This document shows, piece by piece, positions 1 through 7,089 of a stretch of DNA of 27,065 nt. The notes below the pieces were generated by a model. It was given only the letters and a program-made list of their open reading frames with translations, was not told the origin of the DNA and did no database searches. The position numbers were made by a program, and so were the translations under genes. The stretch spans positions 1 through 27,065 of the IMG/VR virus record IMGVR_UViG_3300035145_000192, one strand, 5' to 3'. This DNA is from a virus. Positions within the stretch are counted from its first letter, which is position 1. Every line of letters starts with the position of its first letter.

Positions 1-1463
1 CCGCCATTAGCTTTAATAGCAGTATTGCCATTGCTCTCTATACGCAAACGCTCCTCAAGGGCAGAGCCGCTATGAGTCATAAAGCTCAGCTCGCCTTGCC
101 TAGCGGAGTGGCTTTTGTGTACCGCCGCTATTCTTGCGTCAATTAGCTCATTGCTATTGTAAAAACCAATAGCGTTTAAATTGTTGTCCGTTGCGCTTGT
201 GTTGAAAAACCGCAACTCGCTGGCGATATGCGCGTTTGCCGCAGGATTAGTTCCTGTGTTTGATGATTTGGCGTGCAAAGCGCCATCAGACTCGATAGAA
301 AATCGCTCAGTGCCACTTGTCCAAAACTCCATCTTATCGAGGTTATGCTCATACCGTATTCGGCCAGAGTTTCTAGAGTCGCCATCCCCAAACCACACTT
401 CACCCGTGTATGAAGATGGAGAAACAAACTGCAAAATATTTCCTTGGTTTGAAGCATCTTCTAGCGTCAGCGTTGTGCCTGCATAAGCTGACCAAGATGG
501 TGACACGGCGCTGTTTTGGACGTGCAGTTTTGTTGTGGGACTCGGCGTACCAACACCGAAATTACCGTCACTAGTTATGCGCGTACGCTCTGCGTTGTTG
601 GCATAAAACACAACAGGGTCACTAGACGATGTACCAAGCTGCAATATATTTGAAGATACTTGTAAAAAAGATGATGTTGTTGCGTTTGATAGCAAAAAGG
701 TACTGTCGCCTTTAATTGTGCCAGCTACATCTAGGGCCGCTGATGGATTAGCATTGTTGATTCCCGTTAAGCCATTATTAGACCCATCTGACTTCATTGT
801 TATATTTAAGGTACTGTTGTTGCTATACAGCTTAAACAAGTCGGCATCTGCACCGAGCCAAGCTCTTTGTCCTGCTGTTGTGTCTGCGTCCCTAAAAGTT
901 ATGTAGCTTCCAGTTGATCCAGAGGTTTCAATCTGCGCGATATTTTGCGCCGAACCCTGAATAGTAAGAACGTCAGCTACAACAGTACCCGTGACATCAA
1001 TGCCTGTGTCGCTAACAGTCAGCTTTGTACTTGTAGCGTTGTCATCAATACCAGTAGACGCAAAGTTAGAGATCGTCCCGCCGTGTACATAGTCACCGCT
1101 AATCTGATCGTTCGTAAACGTCAGAGTCTTGCCAGATAAGTCCAGGCTCGCTTTAAGCTGCGCGTTGCCTACCGTCCCGTCTGATGGTGTGCCAATGTCT
1201 ACCGCGTCACCAATTACTAAGATGTAATCAATCACATCACTTGAGGTAAGCGCGGAAGCAAAGACAATGTGCGATCCAGACACGGTATAGGCTGTCTCGG
1301 GAGCCTGCGTAACACCGTTAAGAGAGACAATCAGGTTTCGGGCAGACTCAGGAAAGTAATGGTCGCCTAGAACCGTCAGCGCGTAGGTGTCAGTAGCAGA
1401 CGTAGTAATGCTGTCGATTAGCCGAAACGCGCCTGTCTCTGGTGTTTTTCCTATGAATGGCAT
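1..1463 (-). CDS. Tail fibre / receptor-binding protein, 3' end outside window
   Basis: This frame is open from an ATG at 1463 to the left edge (487 codons, no stop), so the C-terminus is missing. An AAGGA Shine-Dalgarno lies 7-8 bases before the ATG. The N-terminus (MPFIGKTP, then about 100 residues including the stretch VSLNGVTQAPETAYTVSGS and DIGTPSDGTVGN) matches, from memory, the virion-attachment module common in marine phage fibres. Downstream come beta-rich segments with GVGTPSPTTKLHVQNS-type repeats and ERTRITSDGN/ERLRIESNGN motifs, typical of trimeric fibre shafts. Residues 128-146 are identical to residues 61-79 of the next gene upstream. It is last in the fibre operon and probably binds the host receptor. 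The fibre call is by pattern and the receptor is unknown. Confidence 0.8.
   Translation of the reverse strand, partial: MPFIGKTPETGAFRLIDSITTSATDTYALTVLGDHYFPESARNLIVSLNGVTQAPETAYTVSGSHIVFASALTSSDVIDYILVIGDAVDIGTPSDGTVGNAQLKASLDLSGKTLTFTNDQISGDYVHGGTISNFASTGIDDNATSTKLTVSDTGIDVTGTVVADVLTIQGSAQNIAQIETSGSTGSYITFRDADTTAGQRAWLGADADLFKLYSNNSTLNITMKSDGSNNGLTGINNANPSAALDVAGTIKGDSTFLLSNATTSSFLQVSSNILQLGTSSSDPVVFYANNAERTRITSDGNFGVGTPSPTTKLHVQNSAVSPSWSAYAGTTLTLEDASNQGNILQFVSPSSYTGEVWFGDGDSRNSGRIRYEHNLDKMEFWTSGTERFSIESDGALHAKSSNTGTNPAANAHIASELRFFNTSATDNNLNAIGFYNSNELIDARIAAVHKSHSARQGELSFMTHSGSALEERLRIESNGNTAIKANG
1026..1082 (-). repeat. Shared 19-codon module, copy in left fibre gene
   Basis: It encodes GGTISNFASTGIDDNATST. 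The copy at 3290-3346 encodes exactly the same 19 residues but differs at 8 third-codon positions. The module sits between the N-terminal domain and the shaft in both fibres. Confidence 0.9.
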
Positions 1464-1489
1464 TTAGGTTTCCTTTCCGCGTGAGCTAA

Positions 1490-3526
1490 TCAAGTTTGAT
1501 ATGTGATATTCAAATAGTAGTTTGCATTTGCGTTATTCAAATCTGCGTGCCTAACTACTAAATAATCAGCACCGGCTGATAAAGCATAAAAATTGACGAC
1601 GTTGCTGTTACCGCCTATGTACGCAACTATCGTTCCATTACCGCGGTTAATAAATCTTGATAGCCCAGTGCTAGTCACAAACGTGCTGTTGTTGGATGCA
1701 AAAGGCAATCCGTTAATCTGAAGTGCAGTGCCAGAGCTTAGATCGGTGATACTTATCAATAAAACTGAAAGATGGACTAATCTGCCCACCTTGGTATATG
1801 TGGCGTCGTAAAAACTCGCAGAGCCAGAGGCTATTGACGGCGACCATGTGCCTTCTTCATAGTCATCTAAAACATTAGAGCTAACAGTGATTCCGCTTCC
1901 GCCGGAAACGCCATAATCTATCCCATAACCAGCGTCAAACTTTAAGTGCCCAGCAAAGTGAGCAGATCGCGTTGAGCCCGTATCCCTGCCCACCACAAAA
2001 GGCGTTGCGGCAGAGCTTGGCAAGGCTGTAATACCGTTGACTAGATTAGAGCCGCCAAAAGTAGCCGCCTGCGTTCCAGCGACGGATTTAATGTTTAATC
2101 CGCCGTAAGTGTCGATTCTCAGTCTTTCGGCAGAGCTTCCATTGATGTGAAATGCCAGTGAGTGATTCGTTTGGGTTCCAATACCCAAAGTGCTTGCTGA
2201 GTCATCCCAGACAAATGCAATACTTCTAGTTCCTGCTTGAGAGCTAAAGCGACCGAGTAGCTGGTCCTGACCGGCCGGAGCGCCTACATCAACATCTAGC
2301 TTGTAACTAGGACTCGTAGTGCCGATACCAACGTTACCGTTTGATGCCCAGCGCATAACAGAACCAGTGCTATTAACATCCGCATACAAGGTTACATCGT
2401 CATCATTTTCTAAAAACCATCGCCATTTTTCTGTGCCGCTTCTTCGTATGCTTTGCCAAGTAAAACTTCCAGTGGCTTGTGTTCCATCAAGTATAATTGT
2501 TCTATTTGTAGCGCTTTGAATATGTAATGGCCCAGCAGGACTCGTAGTACCAATACCAACATTACCGCCAGTAGTTACAACAACCTTAGATGCCCCGCCA
2601 ACAGAGGATGAGTTAGACAAATCAAAAGCATTAGAGTTGGAGGTGTCTGTGCCTATAGTCCAATCAGTACCAGTGTTGAAGTAAATACCAGCATCGTTAG
2701 CACCGTTAGAGCCAAGCCGAATGTAGTTGTCTGCGCTTGCCTTTCTAATATGCAAAAGGTGCGTAGGGCTTGGCTGTCCGATGCCAACGAACCCGTCATT
2801 GCGAACTGTAAAAAGCTCATCGCTAATGTTGTGTACGCTAAATATAGACGTGTCGGCGATTCCCGTTCCTCTGCCTGAAGCCTGTACTTTTAGCGCCGCG
2901 CCATCTGTGGCATCCGCGCCACTGTTGTTTATGTAAACTGTAGGCGTAGAGCCGGTATCTTTATCAACGTGCAAAAGGTTTGAAGGGCTGGTGCCGATCC
3001 CGACGTTTTGGCTACTATCAATCGTGATCGCCGTAGTTGCGGAAGTGCCGATCAACATTTGATCTACGGTAGTGTTGTTGTGGTTGTACTGTACAAAGCC
3101 CCTATATTGCTCGTTCCCGCTTGTACCATCAGCAAAAAACAGCGCCCCGTAACCGCCCGAGGTGGAGTCGCTTACAACAGTAATTCCGCCTGCCGCGCCA
3201 GTGTCTACAACCAAGTCTGCGGCACTACTATACGTTGATGGGCTTGTGGCTTTTACGCCTACATTGTGCGCTGAATCAATAGTAATCGCAGTGCTTGTGG
3301 CGTTATCGTCAATGCCAGTAGAGGCAAAGTTAGAAATCGTCCCGCCGTTTACGTCATCACCCGAAATACCATCATCAGGTAGCGTCAGCGTTCCCGTAGC
3401 CGTCAGGTTGGTAAACGCACCCGCATTAGCAGTTACCGAGCCAATAGAGACGCCATCAATGGTGCCGCCATCAATGTCTACTTCGGGGTCTACAATCTGT
3501 GAAGGTGTCTTACCAAGAAACGGCAT
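1490..3526 (-). CDS. Tail fibre protein with VGIGT repeats (678 aa)
   Basis: The ATG at 3526 overlaps the stop of the preceding gene (TAATG), with GGAG 8 bases upstream. The N-terminus MPFLGKTP is shared with the following fibre gene. The body is Gly/Ser/Thr/Asn-rich and contains four VGIG shaft repeats, each followed by L-(H/D)-(I/V) (for example NVGIGTTSPAGPLHI). At residues 554-584 the motif DDYEEGTW then YTKVGRLV begins a C-terminal domain of about 125 residues. That domain is frequent at the end of phage fibres and is probably the knob. No endosialidase-type self-cleaving chaperone was recognised. It probably forms a trimeric fibre or tailspike-like adhesin at the short tail. The role is inferred from repeat architecture and position; the exact receptor is unknown. 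Confidence 0.85.
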   Translation of the reverse strand: MPFLGKTPSQIVDPEVDIDGGTIDGVSIGSVTANAGAFTNLTATGTLTLPDDGISGDDVNGGTISNFASTGIDDNATSTAITIDSAHNVGVKATSPSTYSSAADLVVDTGAAGGITVVSDSTSGGYGALFFADGTSGNEQYRGFVQYNHNNTTVDQMLIGTSATTAITIDSSQNVGIGTSPSNLLHVDKDTGSTPTVYINNSGADATDGAALKVQASGRGTGIADTSIFSVHNISDELFTVRNDGFVGIGQPSPTHLLHIRKASADNYIRLGSNGANDAGIYFNTGTDWTIGTDTSNSNAFDLSNSSSVGGASKVVVTTGGNVGIGTTSPAGPLHIQSATNRTIILDGTQATGSFTWQSIRRSGTEKWRWFLENDDDVTLYADVNSTGSVMRWASNGNVGIGTTSPSYKLDVDVGAPAGQDQLLGRFSSQAGTRSIAFVWDDSASTLGIGTQTNHSLAFHINGSSAERLRIDTYGGLNIKSVAGTQAATFGGSNLVNGITALPSSAATPFVVGRDTGSTRSAHFAGHLKFDAGYGIDYGVSGGSGITVSSNVLDDYEEGTWSPSIASGSASFYDATYTKVGRLVHLSVLLISITDLSSGTALQINGLPFASNNSTFVTSTGLSRFINRGNGTIVAYIGGNSNVVNFYALSAGADYLVVRHADLNNANANYYLNITYQT
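3290..3346 (-). repeat. Shared 19-codon module, copy in 678-aa fibre gene
   Basis: Partner of 1026-1082. All eight nucleotide differences are synonymous, so this is an old duplication or parallel acquisition held by selection on the protein. It could be a trimerisation or connector element, which is an inference. Confidence 0.9.
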
Positions 3527-3858
3527 TAGGTGATCTCCATGACTCCAAGAACAACATCAAGCGCGGACGCGGTGCCAGATTGCACCTTTAACGCATCGCC
3601 TGTTTCCAAGATGTACTTTTGACCAGACAAGGTCTCGAGAGTTGTTTGCCCGGGGATCGCCACGTTTTCGAGCAGCTGATGCGCGGACGATGCAGAAGAA
3701 TCTGAAAACTGCACCTGCACCTCTACGGCTTGCGTCGTCTTGTTGGCGATGGCCAAGCCAAGAACCACAGTCGTGGTTGCCGAGGGTGTCGTGTATAGCG
3801 TGTCATAGGCGGAGTTGTTAACGTCCGTCAATGCCGCATTTTTGAATGTGTTCGCCAT
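3526..3858 (-). CDS. Small virion-like protein of fibre operon (110 aa)
   Basis: The protein begins MANTFKNAALTDV and alternates short hydrophobic beta-strand segments (TTTVVLGLAIANKT, VEVQVQFSDSS, LDVVLGVMEIT) with the loop LLENVAIPGQTTLETLSGQKYILETGDALKV. This composition suggests a small beta-sandwich like those in tail-tip or fibre-associated proteins. From memory, similar proteins beside fibre genes are common in marine phages and lack a defined function. GGGATAAG precedes the ATG at short spacing. The gene starts 3 bases after the previous stop, and its own stop overlaps the next start (TAATG), which indicates translational coupling to the 678-aa fibre. It has no signal peptide or membrane segment. 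A role as a fibre-linking or decorating virion component is inference. Confidence 0.75.
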   Translation of the reverse strand: MANTFKNAALTDVNNSAYDTLYTTPSATTTVVLGLAIANKTTQAVEVQVQFSDSSASSAHQLLENVAIPGQTTLETLSGQKYILETGDALKVQSGTASALDVVLGVMEIT

Positions 3859-3861
3859 AAC

Positions 3862-4221
3862 TTATCCCAATGCGATTGCAAGCGCCGTAGCGTCATCGGT
3901 GGAAGTCGCGGCGGTATCGCTCAGCGCCGTCTCTAGAAGCCCTGCCGTAAAGCGAAGCTCAACTCTGTCGGCAGAATCAAAAGCTCTAGCTGTCGTGCCC
4001 TCCTGCGCCCTAACAACAGTCAGCGTGTTGCTGGATATTGCGGTCACTTTGACCACCTCCAGAACATCTATGTCATCAAGGTCAACGATGGTCGCTAAGG
4101 TGTAATCACTCCCAGACAAGGAAGGAAACCCCGAAGCATCGACAACAGAAATGCTAGTCGCTGAGCTAGTGATCCCAGACGAAAGCTCCGTTTTGACGTT
4201 GTTGCTGAACTTAACCGCCAT
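3862..4221 (-). CDS. Small virion-like protein of fibre operon (119 aa)
   Basis: The protein is Ser/Thr/Ala-rich and beta-prone. It begins MAVKFSNNVKTELSSGITSSATSISV, with a central VLEVVKVTAISSNTLTVVRA stretch and then TTARAFDSADRVELRFTAGLL. The middle pattern (conversion-type strand, then an R-x-QEGTTA-R-A-F loop) recurs, from memory, in uncharacterised marine phage proteins encoded beside fibres. Its start is an ATG with a modest AGG nine bases upstream. It lies 26 bases after the previous stop and 3 bases before the next start. No catalytic motif, cysteine or membrane segment is visible. It is probably a structural protein of the tail or fibre complex, based on neighbourhood only. Confidence 0.75.
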   Translation of the reverse strand: MAVKFSNNVKTELSSGITSSATSISVVDASGFPSLSGSDYTLATIVDLDDIDVLEVVKVTAISSNTLTVVRAQEGTTARAFDSADRVELRFTAGLLETALSDTAATSTDDATALAIALG

Positions 4222-4247
4222 AGTGAAAACCTATGTAAATGGATTAC

Positions 4248-4679
4248 TTAGGAGACAGTCACCGTCCAGGTTATCGTCATGCTATCTGCAGTGCCTTTGT
4301 TGACTACGTCGAACACAGTTCGGCAAAGCATCGTTCCAGAAGTAGATGCATTGAACAGACCAGCTTCAGTGATTGCAGCTGCTGACGACGGCGTGTTGGC
4401 CGGGAAGGTAGCGACGTAAGCCACTTCGTTGTTAGTGACCGTAGTGCTAGTCAAAGCAACGCGTGCAGACTCGCTACCGAGAGCAGAGTCGCCCGCAGCA
4501 GCAGCCGTACTGCCAGTGCCAATCGCCATGTGCGACATCACTGCGTCAGTAGTGCCTTCCATGCGGCTGGCAACAAACTCTTTTCCGTCTGTAACAACAA
4601 GGTTGTCTACTTCCTTGACAATCTCGTTGTTGATTGCGATTGAAAGCTTTCCAGTGAGCTTCAGGTTTTCGTGCAACAT
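4248..4679 (-). CDS. Putative tail/fibre structural protein (143 aa)
   Basis: The protein starts MLHENLKLTGKLSI. Its conserved-looking core has AIGTGSTAAAAGDSALGSE, VAYVATFPANTPSSAAAITEAGLFNA and a terminal VVNKGTADSMTITWTVTVS. The order GTGxTAA / TALGSE / ITEAGLFN / ITWTV is one I recall from a widespread family of putative phage virion proteins near tail fibres. No enzymatic function is known for that family. TAGGAG lies eight to nine bases before the ATG and overlaps the stop of the upstream repeat protein. The gene sits between the repeat protein and two other small beta-rich genes in one transcription unit. It is predicted to be beta-structured and soluble. Confidence 0.8.
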   Translation of the reverse strand: MLHENLKLTGKLSIAINNEIVKEVDNLVVTDGKEFVASRMEGTTDAVMSHMAIGTGSTAAAAGDSALGSESARVALTSTTVTNNEVAYVATFPANTPSSAAAITEAGLFNASTSGTMLCRTVFDVVNKGTADSMTITWTVTVS

Positions 4680-4690
4680 GAGTAATTCTC

Positions 4691-5890
4691 CTACTCGTTG
4701 AATGCGAATGCGTTAATAACGCTTGCGTTAAAAATGCTTTTGCCGCGGTATGCGACAAGGCTTACAGAGGCGCTTTCCGACATAGTCAGGGATTCGTCTA
4801 GTCCCTTAGATGTAGAATTAACAAGCGACTCAGACATCGTCATGGAGTCAGTTTTGACGACTCCTTGATCGAATGCGGTGGACTCAGTTACCGAAGCAGA
4901 GTCTTGGAGAACGCGTGTTACATCTTTCGCTGCGTCCTCTGTTAACGAGACGGTTTCTGAGTTCGACTTTCCGAAATCAACTACCTCAGAATCGGAAAAT
5001 CCAAATGTGTCAGACAACGATCTGGCAAACTGCTTTGCCAGTTGCTCTTGCATTGAAAGCGTGTCAGTAACGGCTTTGGACGCCGAGTAAGCAAGGTCCT
5101 CTGTCAGCGTTGCGATATTGCCTTTATCGAGCCCCGACTGCTTTGCAAAGTCCCCCAATTGAGCAAGATCGTCCAAGGTAAATGCGTCAGTAAAGGACCT
5201 GCTGAACTGCACAACTCTAGATAGCTGCTCTGACACAGACACGCTGTCTGACAAGCCTTTGCCATAGTCAGGCGCATAAGACTCGGCTACAGAAACGCTG
5301 TCGCTATCTGGCCGAGAGAAATCAACGGCCAGCGCCTCTAGCACTGATACGGAGTCGCTTTTACTGGCAGAAAACGAATACTGCGACGCTTCTGTTACCG
5401 AGAAAGAATCCGTCGCCTGCTTACCAAGGGCTGCTGCAAGGCTTTCGCCCATTGAGAACGAATCGTCGAGCCCTTTTGTGAAGTCATAAGACGAACTTTC
5501 GCTTAAAGCAGCCTGATCGGTGAGACCTTTGCCAAAAGAGAGCACGGAACTCTCGGACAAGAAAGTTTGGTCTGTAAAAGCCCTCGCAAAAGAGACTTCT
5601 TTAAACAATGATTCGGTGACGCCAAACGAATCGGTTAGGGGCTTGCTGTAAGAGAACGCATGCTGCTCGGAAAGCTGATACGAATCGCTAAGACTCTTAG
5701 CAAACTCAAACGACAAAACTTCGAGCAGCGTAACTTCCTGCCCTTCTTTAAAGTATCTATTAAGAGAAGATGGATCTAACGCTACATCGACTAACCGGGT
5801 ATCTTCATAATCAACAGACAGGCGAACGCTGACTATCTCAGAAGAGACAATCGCTCGTGCCCGCTGGTAAGTGAAGAATAGTTTGATCAT
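4691..5890 (-). CDS. Repeat-built tail-associated protein, 17 x ~18-residue units
   Basis: An N-terminal domain of about 55 residues (MIKLFFTYQRARAIVSSEIV onward) is followed by 17 consecutive units fitting F-x-(K/R)-x-L-(S/T)-D-S-x-S-(V/L/M)-(S/T)-E-x-L. The key acidic residue falls at 69, 87, 107, 125, 143, 161, 179, 197, 215, 235, 255, 276, 294, 312, 330, 348 and 366. The spacing is almost always exactly 18, with 20-21 only at the third unit and at units 10-12. A short unique tail ends in FNASVINAFAFNE. The ATG overlaps the preceding stop (TAATG). The regular period suggests a rod or solenoid, for example a fibre stalk. Similar DSVSVTES-type repeats occur in marine phage proteins as I recall, but the function is unknown. 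It lies between the BppU-like gene and the small virion genes. Confidence 0.85.
   Translation of the reverse strand: MIKLFFTYQRARAIVSSEIVSVRLSVDYEDTRLVDVALDPSSLNRYFKEGQEVTLLEVLSFEFAKSLSDSYQLSEQHAFSYSKPLTDSFGVTESLFKEVSFARAFTDQTFLSESSVLSFGKGLTDQAALSESSSYDFTKGLDDSFSMGESLAAALGKQATDSFSVTEASQYSFSASKSDSVSVLEALAVDFSRPDSDSVSVAESYAPDYGKGLSDSVSVSEQLSRVVQFSRSFTDAFTLDDLAQLGDFAKQSGLDKGNIATLTEDLAYSASKAVTDTLSMQEQLAKQFARSLSDTFGFSDSEVVDFGKSNSETVSLTEDAAKDVTRVLQDSASVTESTAFDQGVVKTDSMTMSESLVNSTSKGLDESLTMSESASVSLVAYRGKSIFNASVINAFAFNE
4757..5716 (-). repeat. Tandem 54-bp coding repeats (17 units)
   Basis: Residues 59-378 of the 399-aa protein are degenerate 18-codon units. They are conserved as protein (LTDS-x-SVTES core) but diverged in DNA, so the array is old rather than a recent slippage product. 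Units 10-12 are longer (20-21 residues) and mark an irregular middle. Confidence 0.85.
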
Positions 5891-6264
5891 TAGTCGAAGT
5901 CGTCCCTGACCTTGAACTTGATAAGATCGTTAACGGTTTGAATGCCGCCACTGGCAGTCGTGATCTCAACTTCGCCTTCGAAAATACCTGCAGTATCTAA
6001 GGTTCCAGTGGGAAAATTGGTTACTACCTTGCCATCAGTCGGTGCTGTGATGGTGCAGGTGAGTGTCGACTTAACCGTCGTCTCCCCTAGCGCTCTAATA
6101 CGCAGCCTTACCGTAGCGCCGCTAAGATTTATCGGACGCCAAGTGGTGTTGTCGTTTTCATCCAAGACACTACCGATAGCTGCTTTATTGCTATCTCTAA
6201 GGGTGATGGTTAACTCTGGCAGAGTATCCCCAGCAACCAAGTTAATTGTGTCCGAGTAAGCCAT
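5890..6264 (-). CDS. BppU N-terminal-domain-like tail protein (124 aa)
   Basis: The sequence MAYSDTINLVAGDTLPELTI, then W-R-P-INLSGATVRLRIRALGETT and a terminal GIQTVNDLIKFKVRDDFD, fits the N-terminal immunoglobulin-like domain of phage baseplate upper proteins (BppU/DUF2479 type). This is recognised from motif order, not searched. In lactococcal phages that domain attaches receptor-binding proteins to the virion. Here it is probably the anchor for the fibre complex encoded immediately downstream. AGAGGA lies six bases before the ATG. It is the first gene after a 42-bp gap holding a predicted promoter/dyad, so it probably opens the fibre operon. Its stop overlaps the start of the repeat protein. 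Confidence 0.75.
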   Translation of the reverse strand: MAYSDTINLVAGDTLPELTITLRDSNKAAIGSVLDENDNTTWRPINLSGATVRLRIRALGETTVKSTLTCTITAPTDGKVVTNFPTGTLDTAGIFEGEVEITTASGGIQTVNDLIKFKVRDDFD

Positions 6265-6284
6265 AGTTATTCCTCTGCACCATT

Positions 6285-6313
6285 ATATTACCAGAGCTAA
6301 TATTGATTAGTAA
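6285..6313 (-). promoter_or_regulatory. Predicted promoter with dyad ATATTA-N7-TAATAT (fibre operon)
   Basis: On the minus strand TTACTA (6313-6308), 17 bp and TAATAT (6290-6285) form a promoter-like pair. A perfect TATAAT is also present three bases further downstream. The dyad ATATTA GCTCTGG TAATAT (6303-6285) matches 26315-26333 exactly in both arms and in spacer length. Initiation about 7 bases past the -10 would leave a leader of about 14 nt carrying the AGAGGA ribosome site of the BppU-like gene. Confidence 0.6.
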
Positions 6314-6651
6314 GCCCAAATCACCGGCTCCTGGGTCCGAATGTCCACATGTACGAAGGTTTTAGCCACACCGATACCGCCAAAACCAAGCTCCAGGGCG
6401 TGCTTAATAATCGTCCGTCTCTGCGAGCCTGTAGAAACGGCGATGTCTGCAGCAATTCCTTGAGCGTGAGTACCGGGCGCTTGCTTAGCGGCCTCGATGC
6501 TGTGTCTTTCGGACCGATATCCAGAGGTAATTTTGAAGGCAAAACCGCATCTTTCGCGCAGCTCGTCGAGGCTATGTATGAACTCAGGCAGCATCTCGTT
6601 CTCGCCTGTTTCTTGACAATCAAACTCTGAAATATCGAAGTACTTGTACAT
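6307..6651 (-). CDS. Endolysin, peptidase M15 family (D-Ala-D-Ala peptidase-like)
   Basis: This 114-aa protein is a compact, single-domain peptidase M15-type endolysin (Peptidase_M15_3-like) that would cut the peptide part of peptidoglycan at lysis. The motifs are ITSGYRSERH, then THAQGIAADI with zinc ligands H62 and D69, and FVHVDIR with H101. D103 probably belongs to the same centre. It has no signal peptide, so it needs the holin encoded just upstream to cross the membrane. I place the start at ATG 6651 because AAAGAG lies just before it; an in-frame GTG at 6654 would add one residue. Sitting between holin and fibre genes, it completes the lysis cassette. Short M15 endolysins of this size are common in marine phages. 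Confidence 0.88.
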   Translation of the reverse strand: MYKYFDISEFDCQETGENEMLPEFIHSLDELRERCGFAFKITSGYRSERHSIEAAKQAPGTHAQGIAADIAVSTGSQRRTIIKHALELGFGGIGVAKTFVHVDIRTQEPVIWAY

Positions 6652-6678
6652 CACTCTTTCTTCCCAAACGCCTAGTAG

Positions 6679-7080
6679 TTACTTTTCGCGCTGTATGCCT
6701 TTAGTTTTTTCAAAAGTCCGCAATCCGCCGAGCCCAAGCATCCCCAAAAGTACTGTCATAAGGCTTTGCATATCGAAAGTCGGCAGTGTCGGCAGTTCAG
6801 TTCCTGTATATGCGGTAACAAACAGCGTTACTGGTAATCCAAGAAAGTGCCAAAACAGCGCCAAACCACATGTCCAACCAACAAAAGGTCGCCAGCCAGC
6901 TACAAACATCGATTTGTGTGCTGCTTCGGTCTTGTTGACCTCCAGCTGCCCCTTTGCCAACTCCTGTGCATGGCGCTCAGACATGGTGGCAATTTCATGG
7001 GCGAGCCTGTTGCGCTCATCCGCGTCGGGGATGAACTTGTCGAGCAGGCTAGTAACAGGCCCTATTAATGCTTCTAACAC
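6679..7080 (-). CDS. Holin, 3-TM gene-transfer-agent type
   Basis: An amphipathic N-terminus (residues 1-55, SLLDKFIPDADERNRLAHEI then a charged helix) is followed by hydrophobic segments. They are at about 61-90 (VAGWRPFVGWTCGLALFWHF then LGLPVTLFVTAY) and at 105-120 (SLMTVLLGMLGLGGLR), with a basic C-terminus. W-R-P-F-V-G-W-x-C-G is the signature I associate with the GTA_holin_3TM family. It would form membrane lesions that release the M15 endolysin encoded downstream. The start is GTG at 7080, supported by AGGAG six to seven bases upstream. That site overlaps the stop codon of the giant virion gene, so expression is probably coupled to late structural transcription. Confidence 0.85.
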   Translation of the reverse strand: MLEALIGPVTSLLDKFIPDADERNRLAHEIATMSERHAQELAKGQLEVNKTEAAHKSMFVAGWRPFVGWTCGLALFWHFLGLPVTLFVTAYTGTELPTLPTFDMQSLMTVLLGMLGLGGLRTFEKTKGIQREK

Positions 7081-7089
7081 CCTTGTCTC

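Noticed and set aside
4757-5716. Regular 54-bp repeats as a possible CRISPR array
   Set aside because: The units are coding, continuous and degenerate without unique spacers, and follow the 18-residue protein period.
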